A DNA stretch of 64,000 nucleotides. Origin: Herbidospora sakaeratensis. Lineage in GTDB: Bacteria; Actinomycetota; Actinomycetes; Streptosporangiales; Streptosporangiaceae. Of the stretch, positions 26,411 to 36,578 are shown piece after piece. Within the stretch, counting starts at the first letter, position 1; each line of letters starts with the position of its first letter. Below the pieces are notes generated by a model, which worked only from the letters and a program-made list of their open reading frames with translations, had not been told where the DNA came from and searched no databases. A program made the position numbers and the translations under genes. The stretch covers positions 226,908 to 290,907 of the forward strand of contig NZ_BBXC01000016.1 of assembly GCF_001570525.1 (NCBI RefSeq), read 5' to 3'.

Positions 26411-27149
26411 TGGCGCGCCGCAGCGCGCCCTCGGCGTCGGCGAGCGCCTGCCGGGCCTTCGCCTCCTCCTTCCTGACCACGTCGTAGCGCTGCCCGGCCG
26501 CCGTCGCGCGCCTGCGCGCCTCGGTCAGGGCGCTTTCGGCCTCGGCGACGCCGTCGAGGGCCGCGTCGCGCTCCGCGATGGCCGGTCCCAGCTGGCCGGC
26601 CCATTCGGCGTGGCGTTCCCCGGCCGCCGCCACCGCCGCCTCGGCCGCCGCCCGGACCGACGGGTCGGGGGCGGCGGGCTTGCGGCGTGCCGAGGAGGAG
26701 GGCGGGACCGCGGTGGGCACGAAGCCGCTGTAGCTCAGGGCCCCCGCCAGCCGCCCCGAGCGGACCTGGGCGGCCGCGTCGGCGTCGACGACGGCGGCGT
26801 CGAGGGTCTGCTCCAGCTCGGCCGGCGAGGTCAGCCGGCCGGACGCGATCTTCAGCACCAGGCGGGAGACCGCGGCCACGGCGGCCGAGCGGCGGGGGCC
26901 GAGCGCGGCCAGGGCGTCGCCGTCGCCGGAGGCCCAGGCGGCCCGCATCTCCTCCCCCACGGCCAGCAGTTCCCCGATCTCGGCGGGGTGGGAGCGCACC
27001 ACCTGGTTGACCGCCCACGCCAGCACGGTGGGTTTGCGCAGCTTCCCGAGCTCCTTGTCGCCGGTCTCCTTGACGAGCCGGTTCCGTGCGGCGGTGAACT
27101 CCGCCGGGGGCAGGGCGTAAAGCTGGTCGGCAGCCTCTTCACGGTTCAC
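26397..27149 (-). CDS. Ala/Arg-rich helical protein of unknown function
   Basis: 250 residues from GTG 27149. I do not recognise a family. The first roughly 110 residues form a compact helical region (LYALPPAEFTAARNRLVKE, then KPTVLAWAVNQVVR). The middle is Pro/Ser-rich and the last 90 residues are a likely coiled coil (ERDAALDGVAEAESALTEAR). GC-rich third positions support coding. It is convergent and overlapping with the MDR gene, and divergent from the GNAT gene with 23 bases between. Confidence 0.7.
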   Translation of the reverse strand: MNREEAADQLYALPPAEFTAARNRLVKETGDKELGKLRKPTVLAWAVNQVVRSHPAEIGELLAVGEEMRAAWASGDGDALAALGPRRSAAVAAVSRLVLKIASGRLTSPAELEQTLDAAVVDADAAAQVRSGRLAGALSYSGFVPTAVPPSSSARRKPAAPDPSVRAAAEAAVAAAGERHAEWAGQLGPAIAERDAALDGVAEAESALTEARRRATAAGQRYDVVRKEEAKARQALADAEGALRRATTGR

Positions 27150-27172
27150 GGAGAGGTCATACCCTGGCCCGC

Positions 27173-27679
27173 ATGACCGAGTTGCGCGGAGACCGGCTGA
27201 CGCTCCGCCCGATCGCCCCGTCGGACGCCCCGTGGTTGCTGGTCCACTGGAACGAGCCCAGCGTGCGGCGGCATCTGTTCGACGACGCGCTCGTCTCGGC
27301 GGAGCTGGTGGCCGAGATCGTGGGCGACAGCCGGGAGGACTTCGCCTCCCACGGCTACGGCCTGTGGGCGATCGTCCGCGACCAGGAGATCGGGGTGTGC
27401 GGGCTGCGCACCACCGACGACCACGCGGCCGAGCTCCTTTACAGTGTAGATCCGAAATGGCAGGGGCAGGGGCTGGCGCTGGAGGCGGCCCGCCTGGTCG
27501 TGACGTTCGCCTTCGCCAGCCGGGGGGCGCCCGAGGTGGTGGCCGAGACCGACGCCGCCAACACCGCCTCCCAGCGCCTCGCCGAGAAGCTCGGCATGAT
27601 CCGCACCCGCACCCGCGTGGGCGAGCACGGGCCCGTCCACGTCTACACGCTTCGCGCGCCCGCCGTTTCCGGCGCATAG
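27173..27679 (+). CDS. GNAT-family N-acetyltransferase (RimJ/RimL type)
   Basis: 168 residues. It opens with the RimJ/RimL signature (RLTLRPIAPSDAP) and has the acetyl-CoA loop KWQGQGLALEAARLV near residue 100 and the NTASQRLAEKLGM helix. The subgroup acetylates ribosomal protein N-termini or small amines; the target is not predictable. A G/C hairpin lies just after the stop. Confidence 0.87.
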   Translation: MTELRGDRLTLRPIAPSDAPWLLVHWNEPSVRRHLFDDALVSAELVAEIVGDSREDFASHGYGLWAIVRDQEIGVCGLRTTDDHAAELLYSVDPKWQGQGLALEAARLVVTFAFASRGAPEVVAETDAANTASQRLAEKLGMIRTRTRVGEHGPVHVYTLRAPAVSGA

Positions 27680-27697
27680 TGGGGGCAGTCCCCCCAC
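27679..27697 (+). terminator. Short hairpin between the GNAT and Clp N-domain genes
   Basis: GTGGGGG/CCCCCAC with a five-base loop begins on the last base of the GNAT stop. There is no T-tract. Weak terminator or mRNA-stabilising element. Confidence 0.4.
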
Positions 27698-27717
27698 ACT
27701 CCACACGGAGGAAACCC

Positions 27718-28335
27718 GTGTTCGAGCGTTTCACCGACCGCAGCCGCCAGGTCGTCGTCCTGGCCAGCCAGGAAGCCCGGGAACTCGGTCACCACCACAT
27801 CGGCGTCGAGCACATCGTGCTGGGGCTGATCAACGAGGGGCAGAGCCTGGCCGGCCAGGCCCTCGACGAATGCGGCGCGCGGCTCGACGAGATGAGGGCC
27901 GTCGTCGGCCGACTCGTCGGCCCGCCCGACCCCGGCTCCCCCATGCCCGGCCACATCCCCTTCACCCCCCGGGCCAAGAAGGTCCTGGAGATGTCGCACC
28001 TGGAGGCCCTGCGGCGCTACGACAAGCACATCGGCACCGAGCACCTGCTGCTGAGCGCGCTCAACGAGGGCGAGAACGTGGGCGTGCACGCCCTGCGCGA
28101 GTGCGGGGTCGAGCCCGAGGTCCTCCGGCAGGCGCTCCGCGCGCGGATGGACGACCAGGCCGCCAGGGACCGCTCGGTGATGGACCGGCTGACCGCCCCC
28201 GGCGACGACGCCATCCGGACGACCCTGCGCCGCCACACCGCCGACCGGCAACTGCTCCGGCAGGTCCTCGACAGCCTCGAAAGCCTGCACCGGCGGCTCG
28301 ACGCGATGGGCGCGCCGCCCGATCCGGGCAAGTGA
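27718..28335 (+). CDS. Stand-alone Clp N-domain protein
   Basis: 205 residues from GTG 27718, nine bases after a GGAGG site ending near 27711. Two Clp_N repeats make up the first roughly 145 residues (FERFTDRSRQVVVLASQEA; HHIGVEHIVLGLI; then RYDKHIGTEHLLLSALNEGE). The remainder is a charged helical tail. There is no AAA+ module, so it is not a ClpC chaperone. Clp N-domains bind adaptors and substrates, and free copies may act as adaptor or competitor for ClpC. A strong terminator follows. Confidence 0.9.
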   Translation: MFERFTDRSRQVVVLASQEARELGHHHIGVEHIVLGLINEGQSLAGQALDECGARLDEMRAVVGRLVGPPDPGSPMPGHIPFTPRAKKVLEMSHLEALRRYDKHIGTEHLLLSALNEGENVGVHALRECGVEPEVLRQALRARMDDQAARDRSVMDRLTAPGDDAIRTTLRRHTADRQLLRQVLDSLESLHRRLDAMGAPPDPGK

Positions 28336-28336
28336 T

Positions 28337-28377
28337 CATTCCGGTCCGGGGCCCCTGAGCCGCCCCGGACCGGAATG
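28337..28377. terminator. Bidirectional terminator between convergent genes
   Basis: A perfect 15-bp stem (CATTCCGGTCCGGGG and its complement) around an 11-base loop, placed between the Clp N-domain gene and the oppositely directed ACT-GNAT gene. The right arm runs on into TTCC, so the T-tract is short. Confidence 0.8.
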
Positions 28378-28393
28378 TTCCGTGTGGCGCGGT

Positions 28394-29425
28394 CTAGGCC
28401 GGGACGACCGGCGCCAGCACACCCACGGCGATCCGCGCCTCGACCACACCGGGGTCATCGGTGTAGCCGAGCGTGGCGCCGAGGGAGATCAGCAGACTCC
28501 GCATGCGCGCGTTGTCGGAGAGCAGCGTGGCCCGCACTTCGGCCAGGCCCAGGTCACGGGCCTCCTCCAGGAGCATCCGGGTCAGGGCGGCCCCGAGGCC
28601 GCGGCCCTGCCAGCGGTCTTCGACCAGGAGGGTGACCTCGGCGGTGCCGGGTTCGGCGCCGAAGTTCAGGCTGGCCAGCGCGACCACCTGGCCGTCGTAC
28701 CCGGCCACCAGCGAGTGGCCCTTCGACCGGTCGCAGAGGCGGTCGAAGACCCTCGGGGGCAGGCTCGGGGACGAGGTGAAGTAGCGGAACCTGCGGGTCT
28801 CCGGGGAGCAGCGTTCGTGCAGGTCCCGTACGGCCTCGCGGTAGATCGGGGCCAGCGACTTCACCTGCACCTCGGTCCCGTCGGCCAGCGTCAGGTCGCG
28901 CTCGGCCGAGACGGGGTCGGCCGGCGGCTGGGCCAGCCGGACCAGCGCGGCGGCGCGGGCCGCCTCGGTCATGGTGAAGGGCAGGCCCGTCCGGCGCAGC
29001 CGGATCGACCGGCGCGGCGCCACCGGCACCACCAGCAGGGTCGGGTCGGGCAGCTCGCCCTTGACGGCGCCGAACACCCAGCGGGCGTCGTCGACGCGGA
29101 GCAGGTCGCCGAGGATCTCCGGGAGCCGCCACGGCATCGCCCGCAGCCGCGCGGCCAGCAGCAGCACCCGCGTCGGCTCGTCGGTCAGTTCGTGGGCCGT
29201 CGCCGGGACCACCCTGACCCGCCGCCCGCCGGCCTCTTCGAGGGCGACCCGCACGTCGTCCGCCGAAGCCGGGATGTCGGCGATGAACTCGTCGACGGTG
29301 CCGTCGGAGTCGGGTTGCACGGACAGTCCGAGGATGTTGCCGCCCTTGGCCGCGAGCGCCGACGCCAGTGACGCCAGCCGCCCGGGACGTTCGTCGACCG
29401 TCGTCCTGATCCGCAGAAACCCCAT
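28394..29425 (-). CDS. ACT-GNAT fusion, probable amino-acid-regulated protein acetyltransferase
   Basis: 343 residues. Residues about 3-75 are an ACT domain (RIRTTVDERPGRLASLASAL... GGNILGLSV). Residues about 185-330 are a GNAT domain with the acetyl-CoA loop DRWQGRGLGAALTRML. This ACT-GNAT arrangement is known in Micromonospora and Streptomyces as lysine acetyltransferases whose activity is set by amino-acid binding to the ACT part. The middle region resembles the N-terminal part of Pat-type enzymes. The effector and targets here are unknown. Divergent from the FAD oxidase gene. Confidence 0.88.
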   Translation of the reverse strand: MGFLRIRTTVDERPGRLASLASALAAKGGNILGLSVQPDSDGTVDEFIADIPASADDVRVALEEAGGRRVRVVPATAHELTDEPTRVLLLAARLRAMPWRLPEILGDLLRVDDARWVFGAVKGELPDPTLLVVPVAPRRSIRLRRTGLPFTMTEAARAAALVRLAQPPADPVSAERDLTLADGTEVQVKSLAPIYREAVRDLHERCSPETRRFRYFTSSPSLPPRVFDRLCDRSKGHSLVAGYDGQVVALASLNFGAEPGTAEVTLLVEDRWQGRGLGAALTRMLLEEARDLGLAEVRATLLSDNARMRSLLISLGATLGYTDDPGVVEARIAVGVLAPVVPA

Positions 29426-29484
29426 AACATCTCTCCCTCCGCTGCGTCCCAGCCTGGGGCACCGTTGTTACGCATTTGCTACAC

Positions 29485-29553
29485 GGCGGTATGCCGACCG
29501 TTTCGTCATGACAAATTCTGTTAAGACTTCGCATAACGGGGCTTAATACCGCC
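29485..29553. promoter_or_regulatory. Divergent promoter region with an 8-bp inverted repeat
   Basis: The 189-base gap between the ACT-GNAT and FAD oxidase genes is markedly AT-richer than its surroundings. It contains GGCGGTAT (29485-29492) and ATACCGCC (29546-29553), 53 bases apart in inverted orientation. That spacing suits two operator halves or a looping site rather than a hairpin. No consensus promoter hexamers were assigned. Confidence 0.4.
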
Positions 29554-29614
29554 TCGGACGACGCGTTCCGTCGTGAGATGCGGCGTCGGTGACGAATAGA
29601 GCAGGATTGCCCCT

Positions 29615-31003
29615 ATGAACGCTCCGCTCTCCGATTCCTTCGCCAACGGTGACGTCTCCTACTGGTACCGGGCGCTCGGCGTCCCCGAGCCCGCCCACCG
29701 CCTCGACGGCGACCTGCGGGCCGACGTGGCGATCGTCGGCGGCGGCTACACGGGCCTGTGGACGGCCTACTACCTGGTGAAGGCCGACCCCTCGCTGCAC
29801 GTCGTCGTGCTGGAGAAGGAGTTCGCCGGGTTCGGCGCCTCGGGCCGCAACGGCGGCTGGCTGGCCGGGCTGCTGCCGGGCAGCCCCCGGCGCTACGCCA
29901 AGACCCACGGCGCCGAGGCCGCGCGGGCGTTCCAGCGGGAGCTGTTCACCGCCGTCGACGAGGTCATCACCGTCTGCACGGCCGAGGGCATCGACGCCGA
30001 CGTGGTGAAGGGCGGCGTCCTCAACGTGGCCAGGACCCCGGCCCAGGCGCTGCGCCTGGAGCAGGAGGTCGAGGGGCAGCACGCCTGGGGCTGGGGCCGC
30101 GAGGACGTGGCGGTGGTGCCGGTCGACGAGCGCATCCGGGTCGAGGGGGCGCTCACGGCATCCTGGAGCCCCCACTGCGCACGGGTGCAGCCGGCGAAAC
30201 TGGCCAGAGGGCTGGCGGGGGTCGTCCAGAACCTGGGGGTCGAGCTCTACGAGGGCACCGAGGTGACCGGCATCGCGCCCGGCCGGGTGACGACGGCACG
30301 CGGCACGGTCCGCGCGGAGGTGATCCTGCGCTGCACCGAGGGCTTCACCGCGACGCTCAAGGACAACCACCGCGACTGGCTGCCGATGAACAGCTCCATG
30401 ATCGTCACCGAGCCGCTCCCGCCGAGCTTCTGGGACGAGGTCGGCTGGCAGGGCCACGAGCTCCTCGGCGACTTCGCGCACTACTACATGTACGCCCAGC
30501 GCACCGCCGACGACCGCATCGCCTTCGGCGGCCGGGGCCGCCCCTACCTCTACGGCTCCAGGGTGGACGACCGGGGCCACACCCACGGCTGGACCGTCGA
30601 CGCCCTCTGGCAGCTGCTCCTCGGCTTCTTCCCCGCCGCCCGCTCCACCCGCGTCGCGCACGCCTGGTCGGGGGTGCTGGGCGTGCCGCGCGACTGGTGC
30701 GCCACCGTCGGCCTGGACCGTTCGACCGGCCTGGGCTGGGCCGGCGGCTACACCGGCCACGGCGTCACCGCGACCAACGTCGCCGGACGCACCCTGCGCG
30801 ACCTGGTGCTGGGCCGCGACACCCCGCTGACCGCGCTGCCCTGGGTGGGCCGCAGGGTGCGCAAGTGGGAGCCCGAACCCCTGCGCTGGACGGGAGTGCA
30901 CACGATGTACCGTCTCTACCGGCTCGCCGACGCCCGGGAGGCCGGGGGCGTGCCCCGCACGTCCGTGCTGGCCAGAATCGCCGACAAGATCACAGGACAC
31001 TGA
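29615..31003 (+). CDS. FAD-dependent amine oxidoreductase (PuuB/DAO family)
   Basis: 462 residues. The FAD fold (ADVAIVGGGYTGLWTAYYL) starts near residue 37, the family segment FGASGRNGGW lies around residue 75, and the C-terminal FAD contact is WAGGYTGHGVTATNVAGRTL. It resembles gamma-glutamylputrescine oxidase and related enzymes oxidising secondary or primary amines. The amidohydrolase gene begins two bases after its stop, so the two may share a pathway. The substrate is unknown. Confidence 0.88.
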   Translation: MNAPLSDSFANGDVSYWYRALGVPEPAHRLDGDLRADVAIVGGGYTGLWTAYYLVKADPSLHVVVLEKEFAGFGASGRNGGWLAGLLPGSPRRYAKTHGAEAARAFQRELFTAVDEVITVCTAEGIDADVVKGGVLNVARTPAQALRLEQEVEGQHAWGWGREDVAVVPVDERIRVEGALTASWSPHCARVQPAKLARGLAGVVQNLGVELYEGTEVTGIAPGRVTTARGTVRAEVILRCTEGFTATLKDNHRDWLPMNSSMIVTEPLPPSFWDEVGWQGHELLGDFAHYYMYAQRTADDRIAFGGRGRPYLYGSRVDDRGHTHGWTVDALWQLLLGFFPAARSTRVAHAWSGVLGVPRDWCATVGLDRSTGLGWAGGYTGHGVTATNVAGRTLRDLVLGRDTPLTALPWVGRRVRKWEPEPLRWTGVHTMYRLYRLADAREAGGVPRTSVLARIADKITGH

Positions 31004-31004
31004 A

Positions 31005-32594
31005 TTGACCGAGACCCTGTTCCACGGAGGCCGCGTCTTCACCCCCGGCGGCTTCGCCGAAGCGGCGCTCGTCCGCGACGGAGTCGTCGCCGCCGTGGGA
31101 ACCCTCGACGACGTCGCGACCGCGAGCGCGGAACCGTTCGACCTGGCCGGCGGCCTGCTGACGCCCGGATTCACCGACAGCCACGTCCACCCGGTCCAGG
31201 CCGGCCTCGAACGGGCGCTGTGCGAGTTGTCGGAGGTGTACGGCCTCGACGCCTACCTCGGCGTGGTGGCCGCGTACGCCGCCGCCCATCCCGGCCGCGA
31301 GTGGGTGCAGGGCGGCGGCTGGGACATGGCCGCCTTCCCCGGCGGTCTCCCCCGCCGCGAGCAGCTCGACTTCCTCGACCGCCCGGCCTACCTGATCCAG
31401 CGCGACCACCACGCCGCCTGGGTCAACACCCGCGCCCTGGAGCGGGCCGGCATCACCAAGGACACCCCCGACCCCGCCGACGGCCGCATCGAACGCGACC
31501 CCGACGGCACCCCGACCGGCGTCCTGCACGAGGGCGCGATGGACCTGGTCGGCCTGCTCACCCCCCGCCCCACGGCCGCCGACCAGGAGGCCGCGCTGCT
31601 GGACGCCCAGCGGCACCTGTTCTCCCTGGGCATCACCGGCTGGCAGGACGCCATCGTCGGCTCGTACGCGGGCTCCGACGACCAGCTGCCCACCTACCTG
31701 TCGGCAGCCGGGAAGGGCCTGCTGACGGCCCGCGTGGTGGCCGCGTTGTGGTGGGACCGCACGAAGGGCGCCGAGCAGATCCCGTCGCTGGTCGAACGCC
31801 GCGCCTCGGCCGAGGGCCTCGACCGTTTCCGCGCCACCGCGATCAAGATCATGCAGGACGGCATCGCGGAGAACTACACGGCGGCGGTCATCGAGCCCTA
31901 CTGCCGCTGCGGCGGCACGGGCCTGTCGTACGTGGACCCCGCCCTGCTCAAGGGCTACGTCAGGGAACTCGACGCCCTGGGCTTCCAGGTGCACTTCCAC
32001 GCCATCGGCGAGCGTGCGGTCAGGGAGGTGCTCGACTCCCTGGAGGGCACCGACCCGGCCAACCGCCACCACGTCGCCCACCTGCAGATCATCACCCCCG
32101 ACGACGTGCCCCGGTTCGCCGCACTGGGCGCGGTGGCCAACCTCCAGCCGCTCTGGGCCGCCCACAGCCCCCAGATGGACGAGCTGACCATCCCCTACCT
32201 GGGCGAGCCCCGGTCGTCGTGGCAGTATCCGTTCGGCGACCTGGTCGCCTCGGGCGCCCGGCTGGCGGCGGGCTCCGACTGGCCGGTGTCGTCGGCCGAC
32301 CCCCTCGAAGGCATGCACGTCGCGGTCAACCGGGTCGAGCCGCCCGCCTCCCACCACGCCGGGCACTCCGCGACCCCGTTCCTCCCGGGGCAGGCGCTCG
32401 ACCTGCGGACGATCATGACGGCGTACACGGAGGGAAGCGCCTGGCTGAACGGGTCGCCGGCGGGCGTCATCGAACCGGGCCGGCCCGCCGACCTGGTCGT
32501 GCTCGACCGCGACCCCTTCGCCCAGCCAGCGGCCGAGATCGCCCTCACGAAGGTCCGCGCGACCTTCATCGACGGTCAGCAGGTGTTCGGATGA
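31005..32594 (+). CDS. YtcJ-like metal-dependent amidohydrolase
   Basis: 529 residues, amidohydrolase_3 family. The metal-binding DSHVHP lies near residue 60, HFHAIGERAVREVL near 330, and the final Asp in AAGSDWPVS near 425. A composite beta-sandwich is built from both ends (LFHGGRVFTP; VLDRDPFAQP). Family members hydrolyse N-acyl amines, carbamates or similar bonds. The TTG start follows the FAD oxidase stop by one base. A textbook terminator lies 52 bases downstream. Confidence 0.9.
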   Translation: MTETLFHGGRVFTPGGFAEAALVRDGVVAAVGTLDDVATASAEPFDLAGGLLTPGFTDSHVHPVQAGLERALCELSEVYGLDAYLGVVAAYAAAHPGREWVQGGGWDMAAFPGGLPRREQLDFLDRPAYLIQRDHHAAWVNTRALERAGITKDTPDPADGRIERDPDGTPTGVLHEGAMDLVGLLTPRPTAADQEAALLDAQRHLFSLGITGWQDAIVGSYAGSDDQLPTYLSAAGKGLLTARVVAALWWDRTKGAEQIPSLVERRASAEGLDRFRATAIKIMQDGIAENYTAAVIEPYCRCGGTGLSYVDPALLKGYVRELDALGFQVHFHAIGERAVREVLDSLEGTDPANRHHVAHLQIITPDDVPRFAALGAVANLQPLWAAHSPQMDELTIPYLGEPRSSWQYPFGDLVASGARLAAGSDWPVSSADPLEGMHVAVNRVEPPASHHAGHSATPFLPGQALDLRTIMTAYTEGSAWLNGSPAGVIEPGRPADLVVLDRDPFAQPAAEIALTKVRATFIDGQQVFG

Positions 32595-32646
32595 GTGAGA
32601 CGCGGCCGTCCGCATCTCACGCCGTGCAGCTGCCCCGATAAACACG

Positions 32647-32680
32647 AAAAAGCCCCGCTGCCTGCGCAGCGGGGCTTTTT
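32647..32680. terminator. Bidirectional intrinsic terminator
   Basis: AAAAAGCCCCGCTG and CAGCGGGGCTTTTT flank a six-base loop. The A-run and T-run make it work in both directions, ending the amidohydrolase transcript and the oppositely read rbpA transcript. Confidence 0.95.
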
Positions 32681-32688
32681 CGCGAGTC

Positions 32689-33036
32689 CTAGTAGATCGG
32701 ACGCGAGGAGGAACGCAGCCGCTCCAGCGCCTCCGCGAGGATCTGCGCGCCGTCCTTGTCGCTCCGGCGCTCCTTCACGTAGGCAAGGTGGGTCTTGTAG
32801 GGCTCATTGCGCGGCGGAGCAGGCGGGTTGGCCTGGTCCTGACCGGCGGGCAGGCCGCAACGGGGGCAGTCCCAGAACTCCGGGACGGCCGCGTCACTGG
32901 CGAAACTGGGACGCGTCTCGTGAAGATTGGCGCACCAGAAGGCGACACGCACTCGGGGGGCCGCCTCGCCGCGCTCGGCCTCGCCCATCGGGCCGGCGCC
33001 GACTCGACTGCCACGGATCGCGTTGCCACTACCCAC
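32689..33036 (-). CDS. rbpA: RNA polymerase-binding protein RbpA
   Basis: 115 residues, the usual RbpA length. It has the near-invariant N-terminal stretch (GNAIRGSRVGAGPMGEAERG), the zinc/beta-barrel core with CANLH and CPRCGLPAG cysteines, and the C-terminal sigma-interacting helix (KDGAQILAEALERLR). It stabilises the open complex with the principal sigma factor and is specific to actinobacteria. The GTG start is preceded by GAGGAG at six bases. It follows secG with a 72-base gap. Confidence 0.96.
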   Translation of the reverse strand: MGSGNAIRGSRVGAGPMGEAERGEAAPRVRVAFWCANLHETRPSFASDAAVPEFWDCPRCGLPAGQDQANPPAPPRNEPYKTHLAYVKERRSDKDGAQILAEALERLRSSSRPIY

Positions 33037-33108
33037 GGATTACTCCTCGCTCGATCGCCCCGCGGGGAACACGGGGAGAGAATGAACCCTATGTGACGCT
33101 TGGGGCTG

Positions 33109-33339
33109 CTACGGCTTGAGCAGCAGGCCGAGCGCGATGATGCAGACGAACCACACGACGCCGGTGATGACCGTCAGACGGTCAAGGTTGCGCTCCACGA
33201 CGGACGAACCGCCGAACGACGACGCGAAGCCGCCGCCGAACATGTCCGTCAGACCGCCACCCTTGCCCTTGTGGAGCAGAACCAGCAGCACCATGAGGGC
33301 GCTCGACAGAATGAGGGCGATGGAGATTCCGATAGTCAC
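33109..33339 (-). CDS. secG: Preprotein translocase subunit SecG
   Basis: 76 residues with two membrane helices flanking the glycine-rich loop (LLHKGKGGGLTDMFGGG), the diagnostic SecG layout. It is part of the SecYEG channel. The GTG start lies 116 bases downstream of tpiA, with its own promoter in the gap. Confidence 0.94.
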   Translation of the reverse strand: MTIGISIALILSSALMVLLVLLHKGKGGGLTDMFGGGFASSFGGSSVVERNLDRLTVITGVVWFVCIIALGLLLKP

Positions 33340-33387
33340 GGCAGACCTTTTCCGGATAGCGCCTGAGCGGCATGACGATTCAAACGT

Positions 33388-33415
33388 GCTCTATGAGGGT
33401 ACGACCTGGTGTCAA
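33388..33415 (-). promoter_or_regulatory. secG: Probable sigma-70-type promoter of secG
   Basis: On the minus strand TTGACA (33415-33410) is followed after 16 bases by TAGAGC (33393-33388), about 50 bases before the secG start. The -35 is a perfect match and the -10 a moderate one. It would make secG-rbpA independent of the gap-pgk-tpiA transcript. Confidence 0.6.
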
Positions 33416-33455
33416 GTCGCACCCCCATAATGACCCAGCTAGGCCGACATCTGCG

Positions 33456-34220
33456 CTAAAACCGGCAGATCTTCACGAACTCCGCCGGGTCGAGGCTGGC
33501 CCCGCCGACAAGAGCCCCGTCGACGTCGGGCTGCGCCATGATCCCCGCGATGTTGTCAGACTTCACCGAGCCTCCGTAAAGGATACGGACGGCGTCGGCG
33601 ACTTCCGTGTCGTACAGCTCGGCGAGTCGCACGCGAATCGCGCCGCAGACCTCCTGAGCGTCGTCGGGAGTGGCGACCTCGCCGGTGCCGATCGCCCAGA
33701 CCGGCTCATAAGCGATCACGATCGTCTTCGCCTGCTCGGCCGAGACTCCCTTGAGGGCGCCGTCGACCTGGGCGAGCGTGTGCTCGACCTGGTTGCCCGC
33801 CTGGCGGACCGGCAACCCCTCGCCGACGCACAGGATCGGCGTCACCGAATGACGGTAGGCCGCCAGGACCTTGGCGTTGACCAGGGCGTCGTCCTCGGCG
33901 TGGTACTGGCGGCGCTCCGAGTGGCCGATCGCCACGAAGGTGCAGCCGAGCTTGCCGAGCATGGCGCCGGAGATCTCCCCGGTGTAGGCGCCGCCGTCGT
34001 GGGCGGACAGGTCCTGGCCGCCGTAGACGAGACGGAGCTTGTCACCGTCGACCAGGGTCTGGACGCTGCGCAGGTCGGTGAACGGCGGCAGCACCGCGAC
34101 CTCGACCTTGTCGAAGTCCTTGTCGGTCAGGGAGAAGGCGAGCTCCTGAGCCAGCTTGATGGCCTCAAGGTGGTTCTTGTTCATCTTCCAGTTGCCGGCG
34201 ATGAGCGGCTTGCGGCTCAC
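33456..34220 (-). CDS. tpiA: Triosephosphate isomerase
   Basis: 254 residues. Catalytic residues are Lys12 (NWKMN), His100 (IGHSERR) and Glu172 (AYEPVWAIG), and the phosphate loop (GALVGGASL) is intact. It interconverts dihydroxyacetone phosphate and glyceraldehyde-3-phosphate. The GTG start is one base from the pgk stop; it is the last gene of the gap-pgk-tpiA operon. Confidence 0.97.
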   Translation of the reverse strand: MSRKPLIAGNWKMNKNHLEAIKLAQELAFSLTDKDFDKVEVAVLPPFTDLRSVQTLVDGDKLRLVYGGQDLSAHDGGAYTGEISGAMLGKLGCTFVAIGHSERRQYHAEDDALVNAKVLAAYRHSVTPILCVGEGLPVRQAGNQVEHTLAQVDGALKGVSAEQAKTIVIAYEPVWAIGTGEVATPDDAQEVCGAIRVRLAELYDTEVADAVRILYGGSVKSDNIAGIMAQPDVDGALVGGASLDPAEFVKICRF

Positions 34221-34221
34221 G

Positions 34222-35408
34222 TCAGTCCTCCAGCGCGATCAGGCCGGGCAGTTCCTTGCCCTCGAGGTATTCGAGGGAGGCTCCGCCACCGGTGGAGATG
34301 TGCGAGAAGCCGTCTTCCGGCAGGCCGAGCTTGCGCACCGCCGCGGCGGAGTCGCCGCCGCCGACCACGGTGAACGCCTCGGAGCGCACGAGCGCCTCGG
34401 CGACGGCGCGGGTGCCGCCCGAGAACGCCTCGAACTCGAACACGCCCATCGGGCCGTTCCAGAACACGGTCTGGGCGTCGGCCAGCTTCTGGGCGAACAG
34501 CTCGCGGGTGCGCGGGCCGATGTCCAGGCCCTCGCGGTCGGCCGGGATGGCGGTGGCGTCGACGACCTCGTACTCGGCGTCCTCGGCGAACTCGGTGGCC
34601 GCGAGGATGTCGACCGGCAGGACCAGGTCGACGCCGCGCGAGGCGGCCTCGTTCAGGAAGCCGCGGACGGTGTCGAGCTGCTCCTCCTGCAGGAGGGACT
34701 TGCCGACCTCGTAGCCCTGCGCCTTGAGGAACGTGTAGGCCATGCCGCCGCCGATGAGCAGCCGGTCGACCTTGGTCAGCAGGTTCGCGATGACCTTGAG
34801 CTTGTCGGAGACCTTCGCGCCGCCCAGCACGACCGCGTAGGGGCGGGCCGGGTCTTCGGTCAGCTTCTTCAGCACCTCGACCTCGGCGGCGATCAGGCCG
34901 CCGACCGCGTGGGGAAGCTGCTTGGGCACGTCGTAGACCGACGCGTGCCTGCGGTGGACCGCTCCGAAGCCGTCGCCGACGTAGAGGTCCGCGAGCATGG
35001 CCAGGCGGGCCGCGAACTCGGCGCGGGCGGCGTCGTCCTTGGACTCCTCGCCCGGCTCGTAGCGCAGGTTCTCCAGCAGGGCCACCTGGCCCGGCTCCAG
35101 CGCCGCGACGGTGGCGCGGGCGGAGTCGCCCACCACGTCGGAGGCGAAGGCGACCGGCTCGCCCAGCAGCTCGGACAGCCGCTTGGCCACGGGGGCCAGC
35201 GAGAACTCCGGCTTGACCTGGCCCTTGGGACGGCCCAGGTGAGCGCAGACGATCACCTTGGCGCCCTTGCCGGCCAGCTCCTGAATCGTCGGGAGCGAGG
35301 CGCGGATGCGGCCGTCATCGGTGATCACGTCCCCGTCGAGGGGAACGTTCAGGTCGGCGCGCACGAGGACGCGCCGACCCTTCACGTCGAGCTCGTCGAG
35401 ACCACGCA

Positions 35409-35409
<1 letters not shown>
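34222..35409 (-). CDS. pgk: Phosphoglycerate kinase
   Basis: 395 residues from ATG 35409, whose first base is the last base of the gap stop. It has the N-terminal [13 protein letters not shown] signature, the hinge [10 protein letters not shown], and the C-terminal nucleotide loop [10 protein letters not shown]. It makes ATP from 1,3-bisphosphoglycerate. The frame stays open upstream through gap to 36159, but that part is a shadow. Confidence 0.97.
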
Positions 35410-36503
<1,094 letters not shown>

Positions 36504-36578
36504 CCGCAGGGCGGCATAGCGTAAGAAAGCCGCAAAGCAGGGCGACTTTCTGTAAAAAATTGCGCCGTAACCGGGGCT

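Noticed and set aside
28382..29371. Plus-strand frame opposite the ACT-GNAT gene
   Set aside because: Shadow frame. The minus strand has two recognisable domains and normal length.
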